From Neoscytalidium dimidiatum (lineage: Eukaryota > Ascomycota > Dothideomycetes > Botryosphaeriales > Botryosphaeriaceae), in assembly GCA_037367355.1 (NCBI GenBank), contig CM074695.1:3410001-3474000 (forward strand): DNA of 64,000 nt, given 5' to 3'. Below are positions 22,525 to 32,939 of this stretch, piece by piece (within the stretch, counting starts at the first letter, position 1; each line of letters opens with the position of its first letter). The notes below the pieces were generated by a model that ran no database searches, had not been told where the DNA came from, and was given only the letters and a program-made list of their open reading frames with translations. Made by a program: the position numbers and the translations under genes.

Positions 22525-23794
22525 ATGGCTGGACCCACGGCCAAAGACCTGGAGATGATTCCGGATTACCTGGCCGAGCAGCGCGACGCCGCTCCAGACG
22601 AACTTCAGCCCTTCTTCCTCAACTTCGAAGATTTTTGGGAGCGGAAGCTGTGGCACGAGCTCACCAACTCCCTGATCGAATACTACAGCCATCCTCAGAG
22701 CGCTCCTCAGCGTATAAACCTTTTCAACACCTTCGTGCGCACCTTCGCCGAGAAGATCAACCAGCTAAAGCTCGTTACCCTGGGTTTGAGCGCTGCATCG
22801 CAGTTCAAGGGTACGTCCAGACCCTTCCCCCCCTTTGTTTTTGTGCACGAAGCTGATGCTACTGACCTAGATGACAATGAGCGCCTTGCATTCCTCCAAA
22901 GCCTCGCCGACAAGGTCAACAAACCCGCCTCTCAAGACGCATACGTCTACGCGACCGTTGCCGCGGCCAGCGTTCAACTACAGCTGCGCGATTTCCCGGC
23001 CGCACGAAAGAAGCTGGATGAGAGCGAGCAGATCTTGGACTCTTTCGACACTGTCGAGACGGTCGTGCACGCGTCCTTCTACCGCGTCAACGCTGAATAC
23101 TACAAGGTACTACTTCTGCCACCGCCTTTGATTATAACGCTGACGTAGTTAGTCGCAACGTGAGTTTGCCGCGTACTACAAGAACGCCCTCCTGTTCCTT
23201 GCCTGCGTCGACATTTCCGAGCTCCCTCGTGAGGAAACCATGCAGAGGGCCTACGACCTGAGCATCGCCGCCCTTGTTTCCGACTCCATCTACAACTTTG
23301 GCGAGCTCCTTCTCCACCCCATCCTTGATTCACTTACAAACACCCCCCACTCGTGGCTTCGTGACCTCCTTTTCGCCTTCAACCGTGGTGATTTGGCTGC
23401 GTACGATGTCCTGTCTGGAAACATCTCTAAGAACAATCTCCTCAAAGAGCACCAACAATTCCTCTACCAGAAGATTTCTCTGGCTGCTCTCACTGAGACT
23501 GTATTCCGTCGCCCGCCTCAGGACCGCGCTATGACCTTCCAGGCCATCTCGCAGGAGACCAAGGTACCTATCGACCAAATCGAACATCTGATCATGAAGG
23601 CTCTGAGCTTAGGCCTGTTGAAGGGAACCATCGACCAAGTTGATCAGATCGCCAAGATCAACTGGGTACAACCGAAGGTACTAGACATGAAGCAGATCGA
23701 GGGCATGAGGACGAGGCTCAGGGACTGGGATTCGAGCGTCAACCAGCTGGGCAACTGGATTGAAGGTGTTGGCAAGGATGTATGGGCAGCTTAG
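22525..23794 (+). CDS. RPN9: 26S proteasome lid subunit Rpn9 (PSMD13)
   Basis: Exons 22525-22810, 22871-23106 and 23153-23794 encode 387 residues. The helical-repeat N-terminal part (YLAEQRDAAPDELQPFFLNFEDFWERKLWHELT is split here into its recognisable pieces YLAEQRD, FWERKLWHEL and SLIEYY) leads to a PCI domain at about residues 175-350, with YAAYYKNALLFLA-type helices and the winged-helix part EHLIMKALSLGLLKGTID followed by WVQPKVL. This is the Rpn9/PSMD13 pattern. Rpn9 is a structural subunit of the proteasome regulatory particle lid and helps the lid join the base. Length agrees with yeast Rpn9 (about 390 residues). The third exon begins after GTTAG at 23152, restoring YYKSQREF. Confidence 0.95.
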
Positions 23795-25702
23795 AAATCT
23801 ATTGGCTGCGCTGGTTTAGACGAGATATCATGGTATTGACCGGCTAAGAGGAGTGGGATGCAGGCCAAGTAGAAGTGTTTCATACCTTGCCCTGGTGAAA
23901 GGAGAGGGCTCCGCGTACATGTATCATCATGGCTCATGGTTCATGGTATTTGGAGCTTCTTGGGCCCACATAGACAGGCGCTTCAGGCTGCGTTACTGGT
24001 ATGGCAGAAAATAATCCGAGCCCTCATTAGTTCTGCGGCTATCCCACAACTAGTCTACGACTATTCATGCGAAAAACTGCCCAAGTTTCCTGAACAATTT
24101 TGCCCAGAGGCTACTATCGCCCAAATTTCCCCCTCTCCCTCTCTTTCTCTCTCACATCCGTATATGTGTCAATTCTCCCCAATCGATGGTTTTCCTTCTG
24201 AGAAGGCTCAACGGATGAATTGTGATGGATCAATGAAAGCAGGCTGTGTTTTTTATGTCGAAGTCCTGTGGACTCCATCTATATCTACACAACACGCCAA
24301 GACCTCTCAATGTGCCTAGTTGCTGAGTAATAGAATGGGTCTGGATTGCCGATACAAAAGCACGAATATTCCATAATGGAGGGCGTTTGCGACACGATGG
24401 GGAGTTATCGTAATGAAAAGGGTTGCAACGATGGCTTCTTTGGACTAGCCTGATGATGCTTCGCTCGAACCGTGGCATTCGAAGACGTCCATGTCCGCGG
24501 TTACAAGATTGTGCTTCAAATCAAGAATCACGGACTCCGTGTGGTGTCGGGTGGCTTCCATACCTACGATTGGCTACGCAGAGCTGCCAGCAGCGACACA
24601 GTGCCCAACAAGCACCTGACCTATCTCAGAAATAGACGGAAAAAAACATCTCTCGGTGCAGCAGGCGGTGTGCTGGTTAGCTATCTGAGAAAGTTTTAGG
24701 CTTCTATCCTTGACAGTCAGGATGCCCGGCTACGAGACCGCCGCAGAGCTCCATACTCGATTACTCAACTGGTATTCCAGCTTGATTACTGAGTAAGCCT
24801 TCAAGTGGCAGCAGAAACGGCGTGCATGCAGCTACTGTATCCAAACTAGAAGCTGATTGGTCCCAAGGCCTCCACTTTCTCCGAATCATCATTTTACCGT
24901 ATAGTAAGGCCTGCATTTCATAGTGAGACCCGTTCAACGACTCTAAAAGGAAGCCAGTAGCCGCTACTTACGCCCTATTATCATCGTGCGGACGCTATCA
25001 GTCCCTTGATTTTCTGCTTGTAATCATACTTACTAGCGAAATCGACTGTATTAAAAACAGCATGATCTCAGTCTTGTTTCGTTGAGGGACTTCCCTGAAA
25101 AGTTCCAACTCCGCAACCAGAGATCCATCTTCAGGCCCGTCAGCACGATGACTCCTTCCCTGGGTACTTATACTGAGCTGACTATAATATAGCTGTAAGG
25201 TACGATTCACTCGCTCGCCATCGGGCTGATACAGTACGTCGTGCCCTCGAAGTTGGCTAGAGTTCAGGGACTGTATCAAATATGGAGTAGCCAGGAATCT
25301 GAAAGGGGGAATTTTCCTATTCACAGCAGTTCCAGTTAATTTATTGATGTTCCGTTACAAATGACACTGCCTGTACAGGACTCCCCCGCTTATAAGCGCA
25401 ATTGTAGGCCAAAATTGAGAAGGGCAGATGGAATGGAGAAGAGTTGAGCCGTACCCTGCATGATGGAGAAGCAGCAAAACCGTCGAAAAGAGCTTGATTG
25501 GCAATCTGGCTTTGGAGGATGTGCAGACAGTTGAGTTGAGGTCAGGGCGGGATAGCGGATAACGTAGCGATGAGGTTATGGAGTAGATCGGGGCACAATG
25601 AGGCTTTTGCAAGTGTGGGGCGGCAAGGATGTTGCGCGCGATGGGCGATGGGATTTCGAATCTCGATGGCGCACGGCCCAAGCTCCCCGAGCTGCATGCG
25701 AC

Positions 25703-25710
25703 TGACGTCA
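25703..25710. promoter_or_regulatory. CRE site TGACGTCA upstream of the CsbD-like gene
   Basis: A perfect eight-base CRE palindrome lies 209 bases upstream of the ATG at 25919. In fungi this is the binding site of Atf1/AtfA-type bZIP factors acting below the stress MAP kinase. Binding is inferred from the match and from the stress-protein context. Confidence 0.55.
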
Positions 25711-25724
25711 GGTCCAGGCAAGCT

Positions 25725-25767
25725 CCCCTCTGCCTACTTCAACCAGCCCTCTTGCATTTACTCCCCT
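25725..25767. promoter_or_regulatory. Two STRE-like CCCCT elements
   Basis: CCCCT occurs at 25725-25729 and 25763-25767, within 200 bases of the CsbD-like start and beside the CRE. Msn2/4-type zinc-finger factors bind this pentamer in yeast. The element is short and common, so the support comes from the cluster and its position. Confidence 0.35.
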
Positions 25768-25918
25768 TCATTCTCTCTCTTGCCTTCAGCGTCAGCTTCA
25801 CTTTCAACTCGCACAACAACCCTTTTCATTTTCATCCTCGAACTCATCAAGACAGTATATTCTCCACCAGTCCTCCTGTTTGCACATTCCTCCATACACA
25901 CAGCTGCATCCCGCCAAT

Positions 25919-26361
25919 ATGTTCCGCACCGCCATCGCCCGCAACGCCCGCCTCTTCACGACTTCGGCTCGTGTGCAGAAGAGTGCCGTCGACTCCGCGA
26001 AGGATGCCGCAAAGAAGGTCGATAGGACCGTGTCCGATGAGTTGGTGAAGGGCATTGAGAAGGGAGGTACGTCATCAATACCTCATAGCGCGCGCCCTTG
26101 TTGCGCGGGAACTTTGTCGGCTCGTCGGATGTAATATTGCAAAATACATCAATTGAACAAAAGCTGACCCGATATACCATCATAGAGCAAGCCGCGGGCA
26201 AGGTCAAGGAAGCTACCGGCGTTGGCAAGCAGAAGGCGGAGGGCACTGCCGCTGAGGCCAAGGGCAAGGTGCACGAAGTCGCCGGTGAAGCCAAGGGAAA
26301 GGCTCATGAGGTTGCCGGTAAGGCCAAGGGAACCGCTGAGGAGGTCAAAGGAAAGTTGTAG
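25919..26361 (+). CDS. CsbD-like stress protein with mitochondrial-type leader
   Basis: Exons 25919-26066 and 26186-26361 (119-base intron) encode 107 residues. The first 25 residues (MFRTAIARNARLFTTSARVQ) look like a cleavable mitochondrial presequence. The mature part is Lys- and Ala-rich, with repeated AKGK(A/V)HEVAGEAKGK units of the CsbD/LEA type: GKVKEATG, then EAKGKVHEVAGE, EAKGKAHEVAGK, KAKGTAEEVKGKL. Short fungal proteins of this type are often labelled mismatched base pair and cruciform DNA recognition protein after Ustilago Hmp1. A role in stress protection is usual for the family but not proven here. A CRE and two STRE-like sites lie upstream, consistent with stress induction. Confidence 0.82.
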
Positions 26362-27486
26362 TTTATCTGCGACAGAGGACACGATAAGGAAGGCTGTTCA
26401 GATTCGCTCTAAGGAAAGGGAGGCATATCTTCACAAACGAATGATACTACTATAATCCATAATCAAAAGCATTGATGGAGCTAAGTTAATTCTCCGAGGA
26501 AAATCCAATCTAGTATTATCCAGGTGGTGATGCCGCTGCTCACGTTGGTCCTTCTTGATTTGGTGGGCTCTTGTTGCAATGCTTGATGTGTCGCATGCCG
26601 AAGACTTGGGAGTAACTTCCGAAATCTCCCTTCGAGGCGCAACAGGGCAAAGATCGCATAAGGTGTTTGAACAATTGGCCGGGTATGGATGTTCGACAGC
26701 ATTTGTAAGAATTTACGTCTGGACAACCACTTCAGCTTCCCACGGACTGAATTGCATGAGCTCTGCTGTCGTGGGTTTGTTAGGAAGCTGCCATGGGTAG
26801 GTACATCGGTAGTTTCTTTCCTGCCTACTGAGACCTGTGTGAGCCGTGTACACACAGCATACACAGTCACGCCTACGCGATTTCTTCAATCATTAAGGCA
26901 GGTCTTTTTGATGCAACATTGGAGAATCTGGCTGTGTGGGGCTGTCGTTGAGCTAACACAGCTGTGTAGGTACTTGTGAAGCAATTCCGGTCGATCCTAG
27001 GTCAGGGGCGTCAAAAGACATGTCAATCATGGATCATAATAACTGAGGTTCGTCCCGGCCTTGTTAACCATCTCGTGAGTTTTAGGTAGCTGCGTGCACC
27101 GCACAGATAGGAGAACGTCGGTGCAGATGCATTCGTCGAGGAGCAGGCAAAACATTTTGAATAGGGAGATGTGATCAGCCTCGAGGAAATGGGGAGATCG
27201 AGGGGTTGTGTGCCCGGCGTCGACCGCAGAAGTTGTTGCCGTTGGTCATTGGGAAGCGCGGCAGTTGAGTGGCAGCCGGGCCCTGGGCGGATCGGTCGGC
27301 TACAGCCTCACCCGGCGGCGTTTGCGTGAACGTGTCCGATTGACATCCCCGAAGCTGCGCACGAGCTGCGCGTCGCTTCCACCACCGCCGCTGCCAGCTT
27401 CTCTTGCTTCTTGCGCCCATTTCTGCCTTCGCAGATGGAGTTCTGGCGCCACTCCGTCCTCCTTTGATTTTCGCAGGTTTTCCATC
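26362..27486. other. Intergenic region between the CsbD-like gene and HRD1
   Basis: About 1.1 kb with only short frames. It should contain the 3-prime UTR of the stress gene and the HRD1 promoter. I see no further gene. Confidence 0.45.
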
Positions 27487-30354
27487 ATGCGGATCACCGC
27501 CTACGTTGGGGTAAGCTCTACCAGCTTGCGCCGCCCAGTTCCAACACGCGCTGAGATACTGACCTTCTCGAAACAGACCTCCGTGGCCCTGGCAGCCTCG
27601 GTGCTGCTCCGCGCAGCATACGAGAGGCCAAATTTCTACTCTGCTTGTGTATATCTCTCACAATCGAATGCCTGCCTCATGGTGTGTCCTGCCAGACTTC
27701 CTGAACGCTCTCCACCAAACGTTAATGCGTCCTGTAGATTCTGACAAACCTCGTCTTACTCCTCACGGCTTCCTTCATGTATGGGCTTCAACGTCTTCTT
27801 TATGGCCCCCTCCGCCCAATGGAAGTCGAGCGCTTGTACGAACACGCCTGGTTCGCCATAACCGAGACACTGCTGGCTATGACTATTTTCCGGGACGATG
27901 TGGGCGTTTGGTTCTTCGTCATGTTCGTCAGCCTCATCGCGGGCAAGATCTGGCAATGGATAGGAGCCGGCCGTGTGGAGTTCGTCGAGCAACAACCCCC
28001 GACCTCCAACGAGATCTTCTTCCATTCTCGTCTCGCCTCGTCATTGGTGCTCTCTATCGTTTACGATATGATGATGCTCGGCTACTGCGTGGATACAGTC
28101 CTTCGACAGGCGCGTCCAAACATGATTGTCATGTTCGGGTTTGAGTATGCTCTGCTCCTCATCGAATCCTTCGCCACTTTCTTCAGACACGTACTCTGCC
28201 TGGTCGATCTTACCGTTCAGGCCAAGCAAACGGAGGCAAAGAGACAAGAGCTTTTGGAAGAGAGAAGGGCAGAAAGGCGGAGGCAAAGAGAGGAGGCCGG
28301 TGAAGGCTCTCTTGCTGACGCCGACATTGCTGCCGAAGATATAGAGGTCGACGACAATGAGATTGATGTACCAGGCTGGGAGGGTAAGGGTCGGTGGGTC
28401 TTCTACCTGGACCTTGCGAAGGGTATACATTCTAATCCCTGAATTCCAACTTCCATGCTAACCCTATGCAGACTTTGTTAAGTTGACCATCTATATGGCC
28501 TTCTTTGTCATCCTGATGACCTTCCATGGCCTCCCTATTCATATCATGAGGGATGTCCTCTTAACTTTCCGTTCATTCCACAAGCGCATTTACGACTTCC
28601 TACGCTACCGAAACGCCACTCGGGATATGAACTCTCGTTACCCTGATGCTACCTCAGAGGATCTTGGCGAAAACAACATCTGCATCATTTGCCGCGAGGA
28701 AATGCGCCCTTGGACGACTCCAGAACAAGCGCAGGCCCCTGCGGACGGAACACAACCCGCACAGCCACCGCCACGTCCCATTGATGAACGTCATCGTGCA
28801 AAAAAGCTGCCATGTGGTCACTGCCTTCACATCAGTTGTCTGCGCAGCTGGCTCGAACGTCAACAAGCTTGTCCTACGTGCCGTCAGCCCGTGCTAGTCG
28901 AAGAAACCAGGCAGCGTCAACAGACCAATCGCGCCAATCCAGCTGCTAATATTGGTGCACAACCCGGGCTTCAGCAAGTTGGCCAGAACGGCCCGCAAAA
29001 CCCTAATGCTCAACAACAACCTCTGCCGCGCATGCGTCAAATCCAATTTGGGCCATTTCGCATCGGATATGGTGTGCGGGCTGTGAACCTCAATAATGCG
29101 CAAATGGAAAATCCCCTTGCCCAGGTCTTGGAGCAAGGAATCCAGCAGCAACAACAACAACAGCAGCAGCAGCAGCAACAGCAGCAACAGCAACCAAGCG
29201 GCGCTCCATCCGATCGCTCTTCTCGTGCGCTGTTGCGTGAAGCCACAGCCAACCCACTTCGAGCAGATTCCGTTATCGCACAGACAATGTGGCTGGATCA
29301 GTTGGAGCGCCGTCTCATGAGCGAGATTCAGGCGCTAAATGTGGCGCACAATCAACTACATCTTGTTCGAGCCCTTCAGGCAGAGTACATGCGTCTTCGT
29401 AGGGTGGCGGCTGCTACTGTCGTCAATGGGCCACAACAAGCACAAGACGCACAATCTCCACTGGCGAATATTTTCGCAGGCATGAACACTGCTGGTCTTA
29501 ATCTCAACATGCCATTAGGCCAAGGCGTGAACCAGCCGCAGATTTTCAATCCGACCGCAGATCAGCCTGTCATGAGTGCTGATGATCCTAACATCCCTCC
29601 AGGCCTGAACCTACCACCTGGATGGACACTGTTACCACTGCGTAGAGCCGATGGCACAGTCCAAGAAGGGTTGGGAAATCTAGGAAGTCAGACTCCTCAC
29701 ACTGGTCAGTCGACAGCTCAATCTGCGAGCGACGCTGCTGCCTCTCTTCAAACATGGAACGACACCATGACTCGGACGCTCAATGAAGCCCGCAACCGCA
29801 ACTACACGCCTGCAGATACTCCCTCACAATTACCGTCAAGACCGAACCCACGGACTGGTAAGTAACGTGTCACTAATCGATGATCGACGACGACTGATCC
29901 AATAGTAGAGCATCCTCCACCAAATCTTAGGCCGACTCCTCTTGATCCAAATGACCCCGGAGTCAATGTACAAACAACGCATGGTCCAGCAAGACTTCCC
30001 ACTCCAATAGCAAATCAACTTTTGGCACAACATGGTAACGAGCCCTTACCTACGAATACCTTGCCTGCCTTAGCGCGACCAAATTCAAGCAATGATCTCA
30101 GCATGAGAACCTCATCGCCTTCGATACTCTCATCACAGCCCACCGCTTTTGGTTCCGCGGAATTCCACAGAGATGCCGCGGCTACGGCCACATCCTCTGA
30201 AGAAGCTTCCGCGAAAGCCAAAGAGCCCAGTACCACGGAAGATCCTCAGCTTAGTGCCCTAAACAATGGCGTAGGCAGTTCGGCATCAGCACATGAGCAA
30301 TCTACAGCGTCTCTCCAGCCGCGCGTCGAGGATGGCGAGGATGACGAGAACTGA
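27487..30354 (+). CDS. HRD1: Hrd1/synoviolin E3 ubiquitin ligase of ERAD
   Basis: Five exons (27487-27510, 27577-27681, 27738-28422, 28472-29857, 29909-30354) encode 881 residues. The N-terminal third has multiple membrane segments ([84 protein letters not shown]), followed by a RING-H2 at about residues 342-405 ([33 protein letters not shown]). This is the Hrd1 design: an ER-membrane ligase that ubiquitinates misfolded proteins during ER-associated degradation. The C-terminal half is long and low complexity, with a glutamine run at about residues 495-513 (29142-29196). The last intron ends in TAGTAG, so two acceptors three bases apart (29905 or 29908) are both in frame and differ by one valine. 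Confidence 0.95.
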
Positions 30355-31446
30355 AACGCTCCTATGGATGATATCAATGCACAAGGAGCGACTCCTTCTT
30401 TCTCTTCCTAACCGGATCTAATCTGGCGGCCTGGTTCCCCTAGAGTGCCCCTCCGACTGGGAATGGACTCGTTGCAGAAGTGAGGTTCTAGCCTACCGTG
30501 TAGTTATACCCTTCATTTGCATAGCGATGGCGTAGCTGAAAATTGATACGTGCTAAGGTCACGGCTCTTCTTATTCACGCATGCGTTTATTCATCTTGAT
30601 GTGTCTTGACCTCTCTAGCACCACATAGCAGCGCATGAGCAAATATGACAAATAATTACATCAGCGGACCTGTCTATTGTTGATATTAGGACGAAATGGC
30701 ATAGATGGAACTTTGTCAGTCCTGGTGGTCTACCCACGGCTGGTTCTATTGACAACCTAGTAGTCGAATGGTTGACCCAGTGCCATGCGACTGGCACCCA
30801 ACCGAAGTTTGTCCGACCAACCAATTATAGAATTCAAAAAAGAATCGAATTAACGCAACGGTTTCTGGCAAAGAGGGCCAAAAACAACTCTTAAGGCTGC
30901 GCAAAACGAGAATCGACCACATACGTGGTGTTTCGTTGTAATTCCAAAGATTCTTAAATGGCGTGTAGTGGCGGCTATACGGTCACTTCTGGTAAAAGGC
31001 AAGAAATGAATTCATTATAGCCTACCACGCCAATCGATTATTTTTGCTGGCTTTGTTTATGTACACCAACTTTCCACACCGGTAGGGCCGCAACTTACTC
31101 GTAGTCAACTACACTGTTGCGTAAATCGGACCAATACCGACCCTAACTCTCTGTGATGAAACCATCAACTCGTGGGCAGCAGGCGGTAGAGAGGTACTGG
31201 ACCACCTGATTTTGACACATGAGCCCTTGGCTGTCTCGGTATTGCCGTCCACCCCAATGCATCTACATTCAGAGCAGCCACTGCAGGAAACTCACACTTT
31301 CATTAGTCATTTCATTTCTCTGGCTCGAACAATTCGGGGGTCCAGCAGCATCAGGCTATATATCTATCCTTTTGCCGAACTTAACGCCCTTCTCTGCCAT
31401 AGTGTACATCGAATCCAACTTCCTCCACAACCTTCCGACCTCATGC
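30355..31446. other. Convergent spacer between HRD1 and the proteasome beta-2 gene
   Basis: About 1.1 kb between two stop codons, rather long for two 3-prime UTRs. It is AT-rich around 30830-31080. No gene or RNA is recognisable by eye. Confidence 0.45.
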
Positions 31447-32336
31447 TTATGCGTCAACATCCATTCTCTCTGCAGTCTGCTCGCCCTCAGCGAGTTCATG
31501 CACCGTGACGTACTTGCTGATGTCCTCCTTCTTGATGATCTTCTCGTTGAGGACGGCAGTAGTGCCGCGGGGGAAGCGGTAGTTGCGCTGCTTTTGTTCG
31601 CGCTGGTTAGGCTGGATATAGTTGCGCAAGACAGTGGTCTTGTCTTCGGTGATGACGGCGACGTCGACGTTGCTGCCGGAGCCCAGGTCGTTGAAGATAC
31701 CAGCCAGGATAGCATCGGCGCAGAGCTTGACAGCCTCGTCGCGGTTTAGCGACGCCTTCCACTGCGTCTCGAAGACGGACATGGCGGCCAGCGAGCCCGA
31801 TCCCATGGTCACATAAGGCAGCTTGTCGGTCGAGCCGTGTGCATGGACGGTGAAGAGGTGGGCGCCAGTTGGGTCGACGCCGGCAACGACGAGGTAGGCG
31901 CCGATGTGGCCCTGGTAGCGGAAGAGGTGCTGCTTCAGCATCGTCATGCACGTCACAACGCGCGGCTTGCGGCCCGTCGACAGCGCGTGCAGCTCCAGGT
32001 TCGACGACATCAGCGCCGTCGTGAACTCCGTGTCGGCCGCCGTGCCAGCACCAGCACACCAGATCTGGGGGGCAATGTAATGCAACTTCTCGCAGTTCTA
32101 TAGCACCATGTGTTAACATAATTAACTGGTTCCTTCCGCCTTATGGGAGCCATTTTCCGCACCTTGTCAGCTACTATGGGCCCGCTGGTGGCTCTGGTAT
32201 CGGCGGCGATGACAACGCCGCCATCAAACAGGCATCCGACAATGGTGGTGCCAGTGCTCGTGGCCTTGGGAAGCGGCACACCCTGCGCGTGTAGAGCCGC
32301 ATTCCGATTGAAGTTGGAGAAGTCGAAGCCAGGCAT
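31447..32336 (-). CDS. PUP1: 20S proteasome beta-2 subunit (trypsin-like activity)
   Basis: Exons 32336-32163 and 32097-31447 (65-base intron) encode 274 residues. A 29-residue propeptide ends at Gly29, and the mature chain begins TTIVGC. The threonine-protease residues are in place: Thr30 (Thr1 of the mature form), Asp46 (Asp17) and Lys62 (Lys33). [27 protein letters not shown] and the extended C-terminal arm ([17 protein letters not shown]) are typical of beta-2/Pup1/PSMB7, which cleaves after basic residues and wraps its arm around beta-3. The gene is divergent from NUP159. Confidence 0.96.
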
Positions 32337-32939
32337 TGTCGCGGCTGGTGGGTAACTTGGTGGCAGTAAGGTGGGCGAATGCAGGCAGTAAAGGCGGAGC
32401 GGACGCCTTTCGACACTCGGGAGTGATGATGCTCCTGCTCAAGTACTGGCCACAGCGAGTGGACGTGTGCGGTTTGCGGCGGACGGAGGTGGATGGAGGA
32501 AGGCGAGATGTGTCGGGGTGGTGGGTGCTGGTGATGTTGGGTACTGGATGCTGGCGACCTGCGGGAAGCTTGAGCTCCAGGCAACGCGCGCTTGACGACG
32601 CAGTGCAGGCCGGCCCGAGCATTTCGACTTCACCGCGCCGCGTTCATGCCCACTCTACCATGCACCACTACACCTTCTGATTCCTCGCCCCAACTAGGAG
32701 TGCCAGCTCCTCCAACCGATTCCGCTGCTTGAGCTCCTCCCCGCTCGAGCCGGCCCAGGCTCTCGCGATTGCGCTCCCGGTCGCCCATTGCGAGCTCCAC
32801 CATTTTCCTTCCTCTCGTTTTCCTCGTCTTCTCAAAACATCGCGCCGCCGCGAACTCTGCATGAGAAACGCGTCGGCCTGACTCGCGATTCGATTGACCC
32901 TTCCTCGCGAAAGACGCGACCGTGATACCCCGAGCCATA
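32337..32939. promoter_or_regulatory. Bidirectional promoter of the beta-2 and NUP159 genes
   Basis: These 603 bases separate the two start codons. GGTGGCAGT at 32359-32367 matches seven of nine positions of the yeast proteasome element GGTGGCAAA and sits about 23 bases from the beta-2 ATG, probably inside its leader. The match is too weak for a firm call. Confidence 0.35.

Larger units (their letters stand above)
23795..25918. other. Long spacer of about 2.1 kb without a clear gene
   Basis: This stretch is more AT-rich than its neighbours. It carries only short frames. The longest (minus strand, 24998-25324) has no ATG and resembles no family I know. A pyrimidine-rich leader and stress-type sites precede the CsbD-like gene from about 25700 on. 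Non-coding RNA genes cannot be excluded by eye. Confidence 0.45.

Noticed and set aside
24998..25324. Minus-strand frame of 108 codons in the 2.1-kb spacer
   Set aside because: It has no ATG at its start, no recognisable motif, and no clear splice partners.
32359..32367. GGTGGCAGT near the proteasome beta-2 start
   Set aside because: Only seven of nine positions match, it probably lies in the leader, and RPN9 has no comparable site.
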